A stretch of 64,000 nucleotides of DNA, from positions 124,001-188,000 of the forward strand of contig SFCQ01000004.1 in assembly GCA_004558525.1 (NCBI GenBank), written 5' to 3'. A program made the position numbers and the translations under genes. Positions 61,581 to 64,000 of the stretch are shown piece after piece (position 1 is the first letter of the stretch; every line of letters starts with the position of its first letter). The notes under the pieces were generated by a model that saw nothing but the letters and a program-made list of their open reading frames with translations, did no database searches and was not told the origin of the DNA. The DNA is from Clostridiales bacterium (GTDB lineage Bacteria; Bacillota; Clostridia; Christensenellales; CAG-138).

Positions 61581-62939
61581 TTAGCCGGCCTTGCTTTCAT
61601 CCTCGCAGGGCGCAGCTTCGCCGGCCTTGCTGATGACCGCATGTACTATGCGGTGATCCATTATCCTGTCAACATCCGCGCTTATGCCGCATACCTTCAC
61701 GCTGAAGCGGCTGCCGTCCGGCGGTATGGTGTCGCACGCGGAGAATATAAGGCCGCCTATGGTGTCAAATTCATCTGTGGGCAGGTCAAGGCCAAGCTTT
61801 TCGGCTATATCCTCAAGCGGGGCGCAGCCGCCGACGGAGTAACGGCCGCCATCGATGGGCACAATAGCCTCCTCATCGTCCTGCTGGCCGTCTATGTCGC
61901 CAACAAGCTGCTCCACTATGTCGTTCATCGTGACTATGCCGCTCATTCCGCCGTATTCGTCAAGGACGACGGCAAAATGGTCGCGGGAGCGGCGCATCTC
62001 CCTGAACAGATCGTCCGCCTTAACGCTTTCCGGTACAAAAAGCGGCTCCGATACGGCGTTGGCCATCACGTTGTCCCTTGTGCGCTCGCTTAGCCTTAGA
62101 TAGTCGCGCGCCCTGAGTATGCCTACAACGTCGTCGGCAGTGTCCGCACATATGGGATAATAGGAATGGTTCGTCGATGAAAGGAGCTTGGCCCACGCTT
62201 CGTCGCTTTCCTCAAGCCAAAGCATATCTACCATAGTCCTGTGGGTCAGCATGTCTGCGGCTGAAACGTCGTTGAACTCAAACACGTTTTGAAGCAGCTC
62301 CTTCTCGTCCGCTTCTATGGCGCCCTTTTCGCTGCCCGCGTCTATCATCATGCGGATCTCCTCCTCGGTAACGGAGCTATCCTCCTCGTTGGGGTTTATG
62401 CCAAGCAGGCGGAGTATCCCGTTGGTGGAGGCCGTAAGCAGCCACACAAGCGGCTTGAATACCGTAGATATGGCCGATATTATGCCGCTTAGCGCAAACG
62501 CTATTCTCTCCGCCTTTTTCATGGCGAGCCTTTTTGGCACAAGCTCGCCGAATACAAGCGTAAAGTAGCTCAGTATAAGGGTTATAAGCACAACGCTTAT
62601 TGCGTTTAGCGTATGCGCGGGTATAGTTGTGCCGGTTTTGAGCAGCAGCTCGACAAGCTTGCCGGCAAAGTTGTCAGCTGCAAATGCGCTGCCAAGAAAA
62701 CCTGCAAGCGTTATGGATATCTGTATGGTCGCTAAAAAGCGCGCAGGCTGGCTTGTAAGCCTTGCTATGCGAATGGCTCTTTTGTCGCCGGAAGCCGCAA
62801 GCTTTGCAAGCTTAACATCGTTTATAGATATAACGGCTATTTCGGCGCAGGCGAATATGGCGTTAAGCGCAATGAATACAAGCTGCAAAAGCAGCAGGCC
62901 AATAAGCGGGTCGTCGTCCATTTTAGGTGGATCCTCCAT
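61581..62939 (-). CDS. CNNM/CorC-type membrane protein with CBS pair
   Basis: 452 residues. N-terminal DUF21/CNNM membrane domain (about 1-200, three to four helices), paired CBS domains (about 210-335, MLTHRTMVDMLWLEE and FREMRRSRDHFAVVLDEYGGMSGIVTMNDIVEQLVGDI), and a C-terminal CorC_HlyC domain (about 350-440). Members transport or sense Mg2+ or related ions; older annotations call them hemolysins. Begins with an alternative ATG context near 62939; GGATCCACC leads in. Confidence 0.93.
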   Translation of the reverse strand: MEDPPKMDDDPLIGLLLLQLVFIALNAIFACAEIAVISINDVKLAKLAASGDKRAIRIARLTSQPARFLATIQISITLAGFLGSAFAADNFAGKLVELLLKTGTTIPAHTLNAISVVLITLILSYFTLVFGELVPKRLAMKKAERIAFALSGIISAISTVFKPLVWLLTASTNGILRLLGINPNEEDSSVTEEEIRMMIDAGSEKGAIEADEKELLQNVFEFNDVSAADMLTHRTMVDMLWLEESDEAWAKLLSSTNHSYYPICADTADDVVGILRARDYLRLSERTRDNVMANAVSEPLFVPESVKADDLFREMRRSRDHFAVVLDEYGGMSGIVTMNDIVEQLVGDIDGQQDDEEAIVPIDGGRYSVGGCAPLEDIAEKLGLDLPTDEFDTIGGLIFSACDTIPPDGSRFSVKVCGISADVDRIMDHRIVHAVISKAGEAAPCEDESKAG

Positions 62940-63491
62940 ATAAAATTATTTTGTATGCTAAAAAATCATAGTCCGCAAATCGCGCAGGCGAAAAGCAGAT
63001 TATGACTGCATAAGCTGCATTATTGCTTTTTCTGTGTTTTAACGGAACAGGCCCTGATGCGTCAGCATCGCACTTGTTCATGCTATACTCCTTATCGGTT
63101 TATTAACTGCTCATATTATATAACGGTTTGAAATTAAATACAACAGCATTTATGTAATTTTCATAAATTGATAACATTACGTCAACGCTACCGGATTGCA
63201 CAAATGTTATATGATTGCGGTAATGACGAAAAAATTAACAAAATCTTTATACCGATTCGACAAATGCAGAGCAATTCGATACATTGAATTTATGCCTGAT
63301 TAACAAGAAATTTAAGCATGTAAGCATACGCTTGCGCGGAGGGGGCATGTTTGCATGCAAAACAAATGATTTTATATATAATCGATGTAATGTGCAAATT
63401 GTATACAATAATAACGTTAACAAATAACAGACTAAAACGGCAAAAAGTGGCACAATACATAACAATAACAGAATATGCAGGAGGATTCGCT
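62940..63491. other. 552-bp AT-rich gap upstream of the Spo0A-like gene
   Basis: No coding region is supported. It contains two TGNCGAA-type 0A-box-like motifs in opposite orientation: TGACGAA (63224-63230, plus) and TGTCGAA (63256-63262, minus). These would fit Spo0A binding. No other structure was recognised. Confidence 0.5.
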
Positions 63492-63839
63492 ATGAAACGG
63501 TTGGAGATTGAAGCTGAGTTGTTGAAATTGGGCGCGCCTGCGGGCAGATGCGGCTATGCGCAGATGGTGAGCGCGCTTGAGTTCATCATGCAGCATGAGG
63601 AAATAGTCAGCACTACCAACAGCCTGTATCCTTACGTTGCCGAGCAGCTCAATACACGCCCGCCAAGGGTGGAACGCAACATACGCGAGGAAATAAACGC
63701 CATATGGAGCCACGGCAACCAGGCGCGGCTGAACGAGCTGTTTGTTAACCGTACGCCCTATCCGCCTGGCTCAAAGGAATTCCTTTATACGCTTGCGCGC
63801 CGCCTCAAGCATGAACACTGCGCTAAGGTAAGGGCGTAA
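63492..63839 (+). CDS. Receiver-less Spo0A-like DNA-binding protein
   Basis: 115 residues from ATG 63492 with AGGAGGA upstream; the longer frame to 63351 adds 47 residues without Spo0A resemblance. The whole protein matches the Spo0A C-terminal effector domain: IEAELLKLGAPAGRCGYAQMVSALEFIM, then LYPYVAEQLNTRPPRVERNIREEINAIWSHGN (recognition-helix region) and LARRLKHEH. The phosphoreceiver half of Spo0A is absent. It may compete with or fine-tune Spo0A at 0A boxes; two such boxes lie upstream. Confidence 0.85.
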   Translation: MKRLEIEAELLKLGAPAGRCGYAQMVSALEFIMQHEEIVSTTNSLYPYVAEQLNTRPPRVERNIREEINAIWSHGNQARLNELFVNRTPYPPGSKEFLYTLARRLKHEHCAKVRA

Positions 63840-64000
63840 GCCGTTGTTTATATGAGCATAACGTAAAAAGCGGAGCATTCAGCCCCGCTGACATAAGAAA
63901 ACAAGCAAGAATCCAATAAAATCAACGCTTTTAAGGGCAGTGGGCAAACAGGTTAGCTCAAAAATTGAATAACCAAGCGACAAAAGGGATGTTACCGCAA

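Overview
The window looks like the replication-origin region of an anaerobic, spore-forming Firmicute of the class Clostridia; the species cannot be named from sequence alone. Support: the order rpmH-rnpA-yidD-yidC-jag (minus) facing dnaA-dnaN (plus), a DnaA-box-rich gap between dnaA and dnaN, parAB with two perfect parS sites, sporulation genes (spmA, spmB, a SPOCS/LysM coat-type protein, a Spo0A-like effector) and a bacterial V-type ATPase. Codon use is moderately GC-rich with many AUA and AGG codons.

Layout. 0-8.7 kb: complete nine-gene V-type ATPase operon (G/H, I, K, E, C, F, A, B, D); the K subunit keeps the residues that bind Na+ in the Enterococcus hirae ring. 8.8-9.9 kb: rpsF-ssb-rpsR (minus). 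10.4-13.4 kb: cell-wall amidase, a gap with six DnaA-box-like 9-mers, CarD-type regulator, YacL-like PIN/TRAM membrane protein. 13.4-20.1 kb: purine catabolism (adenine deaminase, three-subunit xanthine dehydrogenase, unknown membrane protein), then BioY. 20.2-26.2 kb: origin core. 26.3-34.5 kb: putative metalloprotease and patatin, mnmE/cca (minus), MurG, RNA/DNA methyltransferase, a decayed P-loop gene, a ModE-type HTH protein. 34.6-36.8 kb: parB, parA, GNAT. 37-42.2 kb: TPP-riboswitch-controlled thiT, small lipoprotein, ComB-like phosphatase, spmB, spmA, SPOCS/LysM protein. 42.4-42.8 kb: five-tRNA operon. 43-46.5 kb: small lipoprotein, flap nuclease, HAD hydrolase, RDD protein. 46.6-53.9 kb: carbohydrate-type ABC importer followed by a nuclease-like lipoprotein and a three-repeat lipoprotein. 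54-64 kb: EF-hand miniprotein, MazG-like enzyme, M18 peptidase, MATE and LysE exporters, HxlR regulator, DegV, serine hydrolase, CNNM/CBS protein, receiver-less Spo0A-like protein.

Beyond genes, three families of short structured DNA recur. (1) A near-identical bidirectional terminator hairpin (core AAAAAGTGGC/GCCACTTTTT) occurs eight times, each time at a convergent gene junction. (2) A multi-hairpin element of about 110-200 bp occurs four times. (3) A 277-bp element with 27-bp terminal inverted repeats carries an 18-codon ORF with a ribosome-binding site; a fragment lies 7.5 kb away. No insertion sequence, prophage, rRNA or CRISPR array was seen.
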